A stretch of DNA of 38,259 bases from Burkholderiales bacterium (GCA_025352105.1 JANXUB010000128.1:1-38259), one strand, 5' to 3'; positions 25,177 through 33,123 are shown, counted from the first letter of the stretch. Program-made: numbers and translations. The notes: generated by a model not told the origin, from the letters alone.

Positions 25177-25996
25177 CGCGGACGTGAGCCCGATCACACG
25201 CAGCCTGATATTTTTGCCGGGGCACCGGCCGGATCGGTTCGACAAGGCAGCGGCCAGCGGCGCGCATGAGGTCATTTTCGATCTGGAAGATGCGGTTGCT
25301 CCTGCGGCCAAAGCGACGGCAAGAGATGCGGCCGCTGCGTTGCTGGCGACGGGTCGACCAGCATTGGTTCGCATCAACGCCATGGAAACAGAGTGGTTTG
25401 AGGACGATATTCGAATGCTTCTGTCGCGCCCCGGCGCAGGGGCGATGCTGCCCAAGGCCGATGCGCAATCGTTGGCGCACACAGCGCGTATGCTGCCAGG
25501 CCGCAGGCTCATCGCGCTAGTTGAAACGGTGCGCGGCTACCTGGAGCTGCGCCAACTCGTCAACGTTAGCGGGGTCGAGCGCCTTGCGTTTGGTAGCGTA
25601 GATTTTTCCGCAGAAAGTGGGATCGAGGATGAAGGTAATGCCATGACCGCAGTGCGCACCCAAATCGTACTGGAGTCCTGCCACGCTGGGCTGCTCGCAC
25701 CCGTAGACGGCGTGAGCGTGAACTTCAACGACGCGGTACAAATGCGCGCCGATGCCTTGCGCTCGCGCCAGCTCGGGTTTGGCGGCAAGCTGTGCATCCA
25801 TCCGCATCAAGTTGCATCGGTTAACGCGGCGTTTCTGCCGACACCCGAGCAGGTGCAGTGGGCCATGCGCGTCATCGAAGCATTTGAAGGCTCTGACGGT
25901 GCGGCGACAGCGGTTGATGGAAAGATGATCGACAAGCCGGTCGTGGAAAAAGCACGGCGCATCGTTCGCGAATCCAGACCAACCGTTGCGGCTTAA
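25169..25996 (+). CDS. CitE-like HpcH/HpaI family lyase (citramalyl/malyl-CoA lyase-like)
   Basis: This 275-residue TIM-barrel protein is of the CitE-like group: SLIFLPGHRPDRFDKAAASGAHEVIFDLEDAV at the start, then LVRINAMETEWFEDD, LIALVETVRGYLEL (Glu for metal), FGSVDFSAESGI and GKLCIHPHQVASVNAAF. Stand-alone CitE-like proteins cleave or form beta-hydroxyacyl-CoA esters such as malyl-CoA or citramalyl-CoA. With the hydratase and the CoA-transferases it could release acetyl-CoA and a 2-oxoacid. A TTG at 25169 gives 8 bases of overlap with the upstream gene; GTG at 25184 is the alternative start. Confidence 0.87.
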   Translation: MTDADVSPITRSLIFLPGHRPDRFDKAAASGAHEVIFDLEDAVAPAAKATARDAAAALLATGRPALVRINAMETEWFEDDIRMLLSRPGAGAMLPKADAQSLAHTARMLPGRRLIALVETVRGYLELRQLVNVSGVERLAFGSVDFSAESGIEDEGNAMTAVRTQIVLESCHAGLLAPVDGVSVNFNDAVQMRADALRSRQLGFGGKLCIHPHQVASVNAAFLPTPEQVQWAMRVIEAFEGSDGAATAVDGKMIDKPVVEKARRIVRESRPTVAA

Positions 25997-26006
25997 AATC
26001 TTATGA

Positions 26007-26639
26007 ATGGACTATCGTACTAAAGAGGAACAGGTCGCAGACTATTTGCGCGAGCGCATCATCTCGGGCATTTTTCCGCGTGGTTCACGACTGAAACAGG
26101 CAGAAATCGCGGAGCAGTTGCACCTGAGCATCACGCCAGTGCGTGAGGCCTTGAAGCTGCTGGAAGCAGAGGGCTACCTGAGTGGTGACTCTTACCGCGG
26201 CACGCGCGTTGTGCCATTCGATCCCTCGGCGTCTGGAGAGATATTGAGTCTGCGCTTGCTGCTTGAGGCGAAGCTCGTAGCAGGTGCGATGGAGAAGGTC
26301 ACGTCCCAAGACATCACCGAGTTGCGAGCATTGGCAGACGAATTCGAAAAAGCGTTCGCATCGGGCGAACGAGCCACCGCGCGCGGCGTTAACTACCGTT
26401 TCCATCGGCGAATGTATGACATCGCCGCCATGCCGCAGACCTTGCATTTTGTGCAGATTCTCTGGGCACGTTACCCGTTTGACTTGATCAATGCTGTTGC
26501 GGGGCGCGGCGATGATGCCGTAGCAGAACATAACGAGATTCTGCGGGCACTCACCGCGGGAGATGCGTCAGCAGCGATATTTGCCATGCGCAAGCACATT
26601 GAGTCCGGTTGGGAAGCGTTAAAGTCGATTAATGTTTAG
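26007..26639 (+). CDS. GntR family transcriptional regulator, FCD subfamily
   Basis: This 210-residue regulator has an N-terminal winged helix (residues 3-68: EQVADYLRERIISGIFPRGSRLKQAEIAEQL and SITPVREALKLLEAEGYL) and an FCD ligand domain, where His residues in YRFHRRMYD, AEHNEILRAL and MRKHIESG fit the usual metal and ligand site. It starts 10 bases after the lyase stop without a clear ribosome site, so it is likely translated by coupling as the last gene of the third operon. Proteins of this group usually repress catabolic operons and release DNA on binding a pathway acid. The palindromes at 11320, 11482 and 20884 are the obvious candidate sites. Confidence 0.92.
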   Translation: MDYRTKEEQVADYLRERIISGIFPRGSRLKQAEIAEQLHLSITPVREALKLLEAEGYLSGDSYRGTRVVPFDPSASGEILSLRLLLEAKLVAGAMEKVTSQDITELRALADEFEKAFASGERATARGVNYRFHRRMYDIAAMPQTLHFVQILWARYPFDLINAVAGRGDDAVAEHNEILRALTAGDASAAIFAMRKHIESGWEALKSINV

Positions 26640-26933
26640 GCGCAACCCGCCTCTTGCTCTAATTCTGAATCGAAAGCGCACTGGTAATCCAACCCCATGC
26701 TGCAATACTTTTGACCGTTTCATGCGGTGTTTCGAGCGCTTTCAGTGAGTCGACTGTTGACACCAAACCAATATGTACCATTTGGGGCAAATTCTGATGC
26801 GCGACAACATCGCCACTGGCGCGCGATGCAATGACACTATTTTCATGCTGAAAGTGAAATTTGCGATGACTCTTCCCTACGGCGCGCATCCGGAGATGAT
26901 GACTGATTCCGCATCTGACTAACCCGAAAAAGT
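26640..26933. other. Non-coding right flank inside the putative transposon
   Basis: I see no gene here. A 99-codon minus-strand frame (26659-26958) runs into the end repeats and has no recognisable domain. A small stem AGGCG/CGCCT directly after the gntR stop (26638-26652) might be a weak terminator. The stretch may contain decayed transposase sequence, but none could be recognised. Confidence 0.4.
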
Positions 26934-27027
26934 CCGACCCACTTTGCATAAATTTCAATGCTATTTTTCATCCGTAAAATCAGTCGCTTACAGGCGGGTA
27001 CTCCGACCCACTTTATTAATAACTACA
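26934..27027 (-). repeat. Right end of the putative transposon (25-bp TIR plus sub-terminal repeat)
   Basis: The terminal repeat occupies 27003-27027 and is the exact inverse of 8171-8195. Its inner half recurs at 26934-26945, 69 bases further in (38 bases on the left), so the spacing is not symmetrical. The GCTC duplication follows directly. Confidence 0.75.
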
Positions 27028-27031
27028 GCTC
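27028..27031 (+). repeat. Right copy of 4-bp target duplication (GCTC)
   Basis: This matches 8167-8170 in the same orientation and directly abuts the terminal repeat. It lies just beyond the antitoxin stop codon at 27037, so the insertion did not damage that gene. Confidence 0.6.
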
Positions 27032-27036
27032 CCTGG

Positions 27037-27318
27037 TTAAGCCGATTCCTGCACCGTCATTTCCACATGTAGCCCAGCCGCCGCCGCCATGTTGACCAGC
27101 GCATCCAGGCCGAACAAATTGATCTTGCCGCGCACCAGATCGGAGACGCGCGGCTGCGTTACGCCGAAAATTTTTGCGGCTTCCGATTGACTCAAACCGA
27201 CGCGCTCCATGTGCGCCTTAAGCGCGACCATCAGACTGGAACGAAGCTTCATGTTTTCCGCTTCTTCTGGCGTGTCTTCGATTGCATCCCACACGCTTGA
27301 AAATTGCTTTTTGCTCAT
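27037..27318 (-). CDS. XRE-family (HigA-type) antitoxin
   Basis: This 93-residue protein has a helix-turn-helix of XRE type (GLSQSEAAKIFGVTQPRVSDLVRGKINLFGLDALVNMAAAAG) that matches antitoxins of Gp49-like toxin pairs. The start codon overlaps the toxin stop by 1 base (ATGA), giving the toxin-first order typical of HigBA. It should neutralise the toxin and repress the shared promoter. Confidence 0.92.
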   Translation of the reverse strand: MSKKQFSSVWDAIEDTPEEAENMKLRSSLMVALKAHMERVGLSQSEAAKIFGVTQPRVSDLVRGKINLFGLDALVNMAAAAGLHVEMTVQESA

Positions 27319-27653
27319 CAGGCTAGCTCCTTTAGCAGGTCACGGTATCGGCTCTCGGCCAAGTCCAGATCGGGTTTTCCGGTGCGTTGTGTTTTCTTCT
27401 GAAAACAATGCAGCACATAAATCGCATCAGCGAACTTTGCAACGTACACAACGCGAAACGCACCAGCCGCGTCGCGGATGCGAATCTCCTGAACGCCTTG
27501 CCCGATGGTAGGCATCGGCTTCCAGTCTTCCGGCATCTCGCCGCGTTGCACGAGGTCAATTTGAAATCCGGCCTCGCGCCGTGCCGAGAGCGGAAAACTA
27601 CGCAAATCATCGAGCGCAGTGCCCCGAAATTCAACTGGTTTGGTATCAATCAC
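27318..27653 (-). CDS. RelE/HigB-type (Gp49-like) toxin
   Basis: This 111-residue toxin reads VEFRGTALDDLRSFPLSARREAGFQIDLVQRGEMPEDWKPM, then EIRIRDAAGAFRVVYVAKFADAIYVLHCFQKKTQRTGK. The pattern is that of Gp49-like/RelE toxins that cut mRNA at the ribosome. I place the start at GTG 27653 because the longer frame to 27698 would cover the promoter and operator. First gene of the pair with the antitoxin. Confidence 0.9.
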   Translation of the reverse strand: MIDTKPVEFRGTALDDLRSFPLSARREAGFQIDLVQRGEMPEDWKPMPTIGQGVQEIRIRDAAGAFRVVYVAKFADAIYVLHCFQKKTQRTGKPDLDLAESRYRDLLKELA

Positions 27654-27660
27654 TGCCGCG

Positions 27661-27679
27661 ATTATACAAAATATTGTAT
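27661..27679 (-). promoter_or_regulatory. Promoter and operator of the HigBA-type pair
   Basis: On the minus strand a TATAAT (27661-27666) overlaps the perfect inverted repeat ATACAA-N4-TTGTAT (27664-27679). The repeat lies 11-26 bases ahead of the toxin's GTG. This is the expected place for antitoxin autorepression. Confidence 0.65.
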
Positions 27680-28005
27680 TGACGCGAAAGGCAATCAAAT
27701 CTGGAGGAAAACGGAAAGCGCTAAGGGTCGAATTTTTGTCGCCCTCCCAATGTCAGCCAACAATTTCTTGCGGTGCCGCCCAGCGCCGCCGCTTGCTCAC
27801 TGCCACGCCCGCCGAGCAAACGCAGCACCACCACCGCAACGTTCCTCCAGAAAATCGGCAAATCAACTGGCAAATTTAATCCGCTTTAAGCCATATTAAA
27901 TTCCACAAATAGCCACATATTCCATATAAAATCAATGAATAGTGCAAAAACGCCACGAGAAATAAAACCGGCAACTTAACCGGCAATTAATCCAGTAAAA
28001 TTGCC
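27680..28005. other. AT-richer non-coding gap before fic
   Basis: No gene is recognised here. Close to the fic start two copies of AACCGGCAA lie 12 bases apart (27966-27974 and 27978-27986), and a related string (ACTGGCAAATTTAATCC) stands about 100 bases upstream. These could be operator sites for fic, but there is no direct evidence. Base composition is clearly more AT-rich than the coding regions on either side. Confidence 0.4.
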
Positions 28006-29199
28006 ATGAAAAGCACCTCGGTCGCGCAATACACCCAGACGCATCAGTTCGAGCCGCTGCTGCCGCAGACTGGGCTGGACGCCCTGCGCGAGCGCTCCCG
28101 TGCGGTCATGGAGCAATCGCTGCGGCTCTCGGGTGCCGTGCACCCCGACACCATCGCCAGCCTGCGCGAGCTGGTGCGGGAGATGAACTCCTACTACTCC
28201 AACCGCATCGAGGGTCAGAGCACACATCCACACAACATCGGCCGCGCCCTGCGGCGCGACTTCTCCGACAAACCCGATGTCGCGCGTCTGCAGCGCGTCG
28301 CGCTCGCCCACATTGAAGCCGAGCGCGCGCTGGAATCCGCCGTTGAGGGCGGTGCCATCGCCCTCTCCAGCGCCTTCATCCAGCAGGCGCATCGCGAGAT
28401 CTACAGCCGGCTGGATGAATCAGACCGCCTCACAACCGAAGGCGAAATCATCCAGCCCGGTCAGTGGCGCACACGACAGGTGGCCGTCGGTCGTCACGAG
28501 CCGCCTCCGCCCGACGCGCTGCCGACATTCCTTGCGCGCTTCGATCAGGTCTATGCCCGCCCGCATTTGTTCGAAGACCAGCTCATCGTCGCGGCCGCCG
28601 CCCACCAGCGAATGGCGTGGATTCACCCCTTCATCGACGGCAACGGCCGCGCCTGCCGCCTGCAGACGCACTGCGCCCTCTGGCCACTGAGTGGCGGCCT
28701 GTGGTCGGTCAGCCGCGGTCTCGCCCGCCGTCGCGACGAATACTACGAACGCCTCGACGCCGCCGACGCGCCACGCCAAGGCGACCTCGACGGGCGCGGC
28801 AACCTGAGCGAAAAGGAGCTGCGACGCTGGTGCGAGTGGTTTGTCGGTATTTGCGAAGACCAGGTCAGCTTCATGACCCGCATGTTCCATCTCGACGGCA
28901 TGAAGACCCGCATCCAGGCGCTCATCAGCTTCCGCGCCGCGCACGACAAACGCATCCGCCCCGAGGCGGCGCTGCCGCTCTATCACCTGTTTCTTGCTGG
29001 CCCCACCACGCGCGGCGAGTTCCAGCAGATGACCGGGCTCGGCGAGCGCACCGCCCGCACGCTGCTATCCAACCTCATCGAAACCGGCCTCGTCACCAGC
29101 ACCGGCCACGTCGCCCCGGTGCGCTTCGCGTTCCCGCTTGATGCGTTGCAGCTCTTGTTGCCTGAGCTTTACCCGGAAGCGGCTATTCGCGAAGATTGA
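28006..29199 (+). CDS. Fic family protein (AMP-transferase fold), class II
   Basis: This is an intact 397-residue Fic protein. The catalytic loop HPFIDGNGRACR (207-218) is a full HPFx(D/E)GNGRxxR motif, so NMP transfer to a target hydroxyl is possible. The N-terminal inhibitory helix motif SNRIEG (S65 to G70, [S/T]xxxE[G/N]) marks it as class II, self-inhibited. The C-terminal part (about 290-380) ends in a winged helix (TTRGEFQQMTGLGERTARTLLSNLIETGLVTSTG). The 3' half, starting directly after the catalytic loop, is repeated three more times downstream in whole or part. The target protein is unknown. Confidence 0.94.
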   Translation: MKSTSVAQYTQTHQFEPLLPQTGLDALRERSRAVMEQSLRLSGAVHPDTIASLRELVREMNSYYSNRIEGQSTHPHNIGRALRRDFSDKPDVARLQRVALAHIEAERALESAVEGGAIALSSAFIQQAHREIYSRLDESDRLTTEGEIIQPGQWRTRQVAVGRHEPPPPDALPTFLARFDQVYARPHLFEDQLIVAAAAHQRMAWIHPFIDGNGRACRLQTHCALWPLSGGLWSVSRGLARRRDEYYERLDAADAPRQGDLDGRGNLSEKELRRWCEWFVGICEDQVSFMTRMFHLDGMKTRIQALISFRAAHDKRIRPEAALPLYHLFLAGPTTRGEFQQMTGLGERTARTLLSNLIETGLVTSTGHVAPVRFAFPLDALQLLLPELYPEAAIRED

Positions 29200-29777
29200 A
29201 CACGCTAGCGATAGTGATTGAGCCGAGAGCGTGACGCCGCAGAGTGGGTTCGGAACGCAGCGACAACCCACCGCGTGCTCCACGAAACCACCTTACGCAG
29301 TATGGCCCTTCGCGCCGCGGCCCAGTTCAAAAATGCTGAACTGCAAGACCTGACCTTGCGGCTCCGAATGAACACGTAGCTCCTACCCGAACAGGTAGGA
29401 CGCAAATGTCAAATCGGCGTCTAACGTTTACGCCCAAGATGCCACGCAATTTTATGTCTGCTTTGAAGCGAAAATTTCGTCCTGACTACTGGGAACAACT
29501 TCCACAGTAGTCCTGTATGTACAACTTGGAGATCGGAGACCGCTACAGCAGATTGTCCGACCCGAGCACTCGCGCGCACGCCTGTCTGTCAACGGCTGAC
29601 ACGCCGTTGACGGCTCGGCCGCCGTGCGCATATCCGATTAACACTGAAAAGGAGCTTCACCATGAAAATACTGCCCACCGGCCTTCACGGCGGCGACGCC
29701 AGCGGCCTCGAATCTGCATCCCCAGGACGACTACTTCCTCCTTCGCACACCAGCTACGATGATGCGACGCTCAAAGC
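28651..29777 (+). repeat. Long direct repeat, copy 1 (fic 3' half, spacer, peroxidase 5' end)
   Basis: This stretch recurs at 37133-38259 with a constant offset of 8482 bases. It covers the last 549 bases of fic, the whole spacer of about 460 bases and the first roughly 116 bases of the peroxidase gene, and probably continues past the window edge. By eye identity is around 90% or better, with mostly silent changes in the fic part. Recombination between the copies would delete or amplify the 8.5 kb between them. Confidence 0.9.
29200..29661 (+). other. Conserved structured spacer between fic and the peroxidase gene
   Basis: There is no ORF of note, but several perfect hairpins occur: GTGGGTT/AACCCAC (29244-29250, 29265-29271), CAGTTCA/TGAACTG (29323-29329, 29337-29343), TCCTACC/GGTAGGA (29381-29387, 29394-29400) and GTCAACGGC/GCCGTTGAC (29588-29596, 29603-29611). 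The whole stretch is conserved at 37682-38143, including most stems. It may carry a promoter, an untranslated leader or a small RNA for the peroxidase, or be a recombination target. It ends with ribosome site AAGGAG before the peroxidase ATG. Confidence 0.5.
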
Positions 29778-31179
29778 ATTGGCACAAATCATGGAAGCCG
29801 CCAAAGAGCCAGAGCCCCCTAACGACGAACCCGACACTGAAGAAAACCCCTTCATGCCCGCCGGTTTTACTTACTTGAGTCAACTCGTTGACCACGACCT
29901 GACCTTTGACACGCAGTCCTCGCTTGCTGCCGGTGGCGACTCGCGCCCGTCGAACGAGCGCTCGCCACGGCTTGACCTCGATTGCCTGTACGGCAGCGGC
30001 CCCTCGGACCGACCTTATATGTACGCCGCCGACGGCGCGTCACTCATCGATGTTGGTCGGGACCTGCCGCGAGCGAGCAACGGTCGTGCCATTATTGGCG
30101 ACCCACGCAACGATGAAAATTCAATCGTCTGCCAACTGCAACTCGCCCTCATCAAGTTTCACAACGCCGTGGTGGTGCAGCTTAAAACCACCGGCCTTAA
30201 AGGCGACGCGCTGTTCGCTGCGGCTCGCCGCGAAGTACGCTGGACGTATCAACGTGTGCTCACTGACGACTTTTTGCCACGTTTGATTCATGGCGACGTG
30301 CTCGACAAATTTTTGGCTGATCGTAAGCTTCGCGGCAACTTGGGCTACAAGCTTTTTACCGAGAACAAACGCAGCACGATTCCACTGGAGTTTTCGGGTG
30401 CCGCCTACCGCATGGGGCACTCAATGGTGCGTGACGGTTATCGCTTAAATCCCGGCTTCAAAGCGCAGATTTTTGATGCGATCGGCACGGCGGCAAGTTT
30501 GGTAGGTTTCGGCCCGCTGCCGCTCGATCACGACATCAAATGGCGATCATTTTTCTACGATGCGGCGAACGAGGCGAGCGGCAGCGCCACACCTCCTCCG
30601 GGCGAGCTCGCCCGCAACACGACGGTGAGCGCAACACGGCTGCAATTTAGCTACAAACTCGACACCACGATCACCAATCCGCTGGCGCATTTGCCGCCGC
30701 AAATCGTGTCAAGTGGCGATCCGCACAAATCGCTAGGCGAGCGCAATTTGCTGCGCGGCAATCTGTTCCGCCTGGCTACCGGACAGGAGGTTGCCGCGGC
30801 CATCGGCGTAGCGCCACTCGCGGCACCGGAAATGACCACTCGACCCAGCGTCGATGGACAAACCGCACGCAATCGCATCGCCGACATTGACCCACGTCTG
30901 GCGACGCAAACCCCGCTGTGGTTCTACATTCTTTGCGAGGCGGAACAAGCAGTGCGCGACGCTGAAACCAACAACGGTGGTGGCCCGCTCAGCGACGCCG
31001 CAATGCAGGCGATCGGCACACAACTCGGGCCTGTAGGTGGCCGTATAAACGCCGAGCTCTTCTACGGACTACTCGACAGCGACCCTGACTCCGTGGTTCA
31101 CGCACCAGCCTCGTGGGTGCCGATTATCAAAAAATTTCGCATGTCCGAACTACTCAAGATGGCAGGCGTCTTCGTGTGA
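29662..31179 (+). CDS. Animal-type haem peroxidase family protein
   Basis: This 505-residue protein belongs to the peroxidase-cyclooxygenase (animal haem peroxidase) superfamily. The distal His78 lies in TYLSQLVDHDLTFD. The Ca-site-like LDLDCLYGSGP follows, then the motif GDPRNDENSIVCQLQLALIKFHNAVV, and the proximal His253 in EFSGAAYRMGHSMV. There is no signal peptide, so it would stay in the cytosol unless exported another way. ATG at 29662 has AAGGAG ten bases ahead. It is followed by a remnant of a fic tail. A second copy begins at 38144. Bacterial members are rare and their substrates mostly unknown. Confidence 0.88.
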   Translation: MKILPTGLHGGDASGLESASPGRLLPPSHTSYDDATLKALAQIMEAAKEPEPPNDEPDTEENPFMPAGFTYLSQLVDHDLTFDTQSSLAAGGDSRPSNERSPRLDLDCLYGSGPSDRPYMYAADGASLIDVGRDLPRASNGRAIIGDPRNDENSIVCQLQLALIKFHNAVVVQLKTTGLKGDALFAAARREVRWTYQRVLTDDFLPRLIHGDVLDKFLADRKLRGNLGYKLFTENKRSTIPLEFSGAAYRMGHSMVRDGYRLNPGFKAQIFDAIGTAASLVGFGPLPLDHDIKWRSFFYDAANEASGSATPPPGELARNTTVSATRLQFSYKLDTTITNPLAHLPPQIVSSGDPHKSLGERNLLRGNLFRLATGQEVAAAIGVAPLAAPEMTTRPSVDGQTARNRIADIDPRLATQTPLWFYILCEAEQAVRDAETNNGGGPLSDAAMQAIGTQLGPVGGRINAELFYGLLDSDPDSVVHAPASWVPIIKKFRMSELLKMAGVFV

Positions 31180-31183
31180 AATT

Positions 31184-31347
31184 GGTGCCGCATCATCTGG
31201 CGATGCGCTGCAATTTTCGCTGCCTGAGCTTTACCCCGAAGCCGCAATCCGCGAAGATTGAACACGCAGGCAATGATGATTGAGCCAAAAGCGTGATGCC
31301 ATAGAGAGGGTTTGCAGCGCAGCCACATCCTAACGCCCAAGGTGTCA
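31184..31347 (+). pseudogene. Short remnant of the fic 3' end and following spacer
   Basis: Bases 31202-31261 still encode DALQFSLPELYPEAAIRED and a stop, matching the Fic C-terminus (LLLPELYPEAAIRED). The next 60 bases match the start of the post-fic spacer, and then the sequence jumps to a part of that spacer further on (TAACGCCCAAG.TG.CACGC near 31331). It is the most decayed of the four fic tails and lies directly after the first peroxidase gene. The remaining stretch to 31480 has no gene. Confidence 0.75.
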
Positions 31348-31434
31348 CGCTGATAGTGAGTTGCTTCGCGACCGCACCCTACACACTGCCGCCCACCGCT
31401 TGAACATCAAATGTGGTGACGCAATGCCTGACCC

Positions 31435-31458
31435 TGGATCCTTGCGTGGATCCTTGCG
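31435..31458 (+). repeat. Small tandem repeat, 2 x 12 bp
   Basis: TGGATCCTTGCG occurs twice in direct succession (31435-31446 and 31447-31458) in the gap before the Shedu gene's 3' end. It may be a minor slippage product. Confidence 0.7.
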
Positions 31459-31480
31459 GCAAGGTTTGCCGATCACAGGA

Positions 31481-33014
31481 TCAGTCATCATTCGATTCTT
31501 CCGGGGTAACCTGAGCTGGCGGCAGTGCGGCCGACGCGGGGGCGTTTGCCGAAATCAAACGATGAAGTTCCTTAAGCTTCTCCAGCAGCTCGTCGAACGT
31601 GATCACCGCAACGTCCTTCGACGAATGGCGGAAAAGGTCCAGCGAGCGACGTTGCGCGGCGTCTGTCGGCAAAGTTCCGGCTACCACGATGCAGTTGACC
31701 GAGGAAACGTGGGCATCGGCCAGCGCGGCATCCTGGGATTTCTTGGTCGCGAAGTGGTGCAGCAACTGTGCCCGTTGATCCAGTGCCTGCGCCATTGAGG
31801 CGGTCAGTTCCTGGAGGGGCGCGCAGGTCGCCACGGTAGGCCTTACGCTCCACCAGTGTCGTGGCGGGGCGCTTAATTTCGATAATGACAAGGTTGCCTG
31901 TGAACCGCTGCGCCATCAGGAAGTCGACGATGCTCTCACCGTTGCCGCGGATCGTTGTCCCCCCGACGCTGGCTTGGTCTTGGAGGAGGATGACCGGGTT
32001 AGGGAAAGCCAGACCGAGGATGAACGGGTTAGCCTTAAAGAAGGTCTGCCACTTCGGTTCCAGCAAATTTTTCTGCAACATGGCATCGAACTCACCGATG
32101 AGGTGGGCCAAGGTGACTTGCTCAATTACGGTTTTGAGCTCGAACAGCTTGGACGGCTCTTCGCTTGCAATCTTCTGGGCGTCTTCCCGTACCACTTGGG
32201 CTGCGGCGATTCCATCCTTCGCGCTGCGCCTCGACGCTCGGCCATGCAGCTGAACGAGCTCATAGATTTCGCCGGGCTTCAGCACTGGAAAGCGCTGTTC
32301 AAATTGGCTTGGCAGCGCAACATGCAATGTCTCGTTGTAGGCAGCAATCTTGCGCGCCTTCAAAGAACGGGATGAGGCTCTGTTAGTGATGCTGTCGATG
32401 GCCTTGCGGATTCTCGTGAAGCGATCCACACCTAACCTAAAAACGGGCAGGCTCGAGCTGGCACCGTCGCCCGGCTCAATCACGAGTTGCGTAACGCCAT
32501 CCAGCTCAAGGATTGCTTCCGGAATGAGTCGATATTCCCATCGGAGACCAAGTCCGAAGATGGCGCGCCTCGCGAATCCTGTAGGCAATTTATCGAGCAT
32601 GACTTCCAGATCGCTAAGCGAATTTGGCAACCGCCAGGACTTGCCTTCCTCTGGCAAGATAGTGATGGACGTCAGCTCGTCATATTTCGGCTGCAAGAAG
32701 TTGTCCCGAGCCGAGTTTGCATCCAGCGGAAACATCGTCAGCTCCCGCTCAGACACGCGAGCGAGCAACACGGCACTCGCAGCCATGTCTTCGTTCTCGT
32801 AAGACTGCGTGTGGCGGTGCGCGTAGAACTTCACGCATTTCGCGCCGTTGAAGATGGCGGTCTTTACATCCACCGCAAACGCGTTGGAATCGCGATCCTC
32901 GTCACGCTCACTCTCCTGATACGCACTTTCATCGAGCTGCTTCGAGGCCGAAGGGTCGGGGTCGTCGTACACGTCCAAATCAAAGTCAGAGGTATCGTTT
33001 GTTTTCTTAGTCAT
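31481..33014 (-). pseudogene. Shedu (SduA, DUF4263) anti-phage nuclease gene with frameshift
   Basis: The N-terminal and central part (from ATG 33014, MTKKTNDTSDFDLD; a TTG at 33032 is upstream) leads to the nuclease core ESIVDFLMAQRFTGNLVIIEIKRP with the E-x-K of a PD-(D/E)xK site. After KAYRGDLRAP the frame is lost. The expected continuation (LQELTASMAQALDQRAQLLHHFATKKS, then CIVVAGTLPTD and AVITFDELLEKL) is found one frame over, ending at 31481. Removing one base near 31814-31826, where GAGGGGCGCGC occurs, restores a 510-residue protein. Shedu proteins nick or cut invading DNA. Here the gene may be inactive, freshly mutated, or carry a sequencing error. It may be co-transcribed with the toxin pair just upstream. 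Confidence 0.85.
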
Positions 33015-33123
33015 AGAGCTAAATCCATCCAAAGAGACAGATACTAAAGAGGGGCATGCCCGACTTTCGAGCGGTGCGACTGACTACTTGCGCCGCTGTC
33101 AGCGTCTATTTTCCACGCACAAA

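Larger units (their letters stand above)
8171..27027. mobile_element. Putative 18.86-kb catabolic transposon with IS21-like ends and no transposase
   Basis: A perfect 25-base inverted repeat beginning TGTAGTTATTAATAAA ends the block at 8171-8195 and 27003-27027. It is flanked by the direct repeat GCTC, and sits between glmS and a toxin-antitoxin pair. Each end also holds an inner copy of AAAGTGGGTCGG (8222-8233 on the left, 26934-26945 inverted on the right). Repeated sub-terminal sites and TG..CA tips recall the IS21 family, although IS481- or Tn7-like ends are not excluded. All complete genes inside belong to uptake and catabolism of one compound plus a regulator. No istA/istB or other recombinase was found, so movement would need a transposase supplied from elsewhere. 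Confidence 0.7.

Noticed and set aside
26659-26958. 99-codon minus-strand frame at the right end of the island
   Set aside because: It overlaps the sub-terminal repeat, lacks a ribosome site and resembles no family.
8171-27027. Transposase or integrase gene inside the putative transposon
   Set aside because: All sizeable frames inside belong to transport, catabolic or regulatory families. The end regions 8234-8451 and 26640-26933 gave no recognisable transposase fragment.
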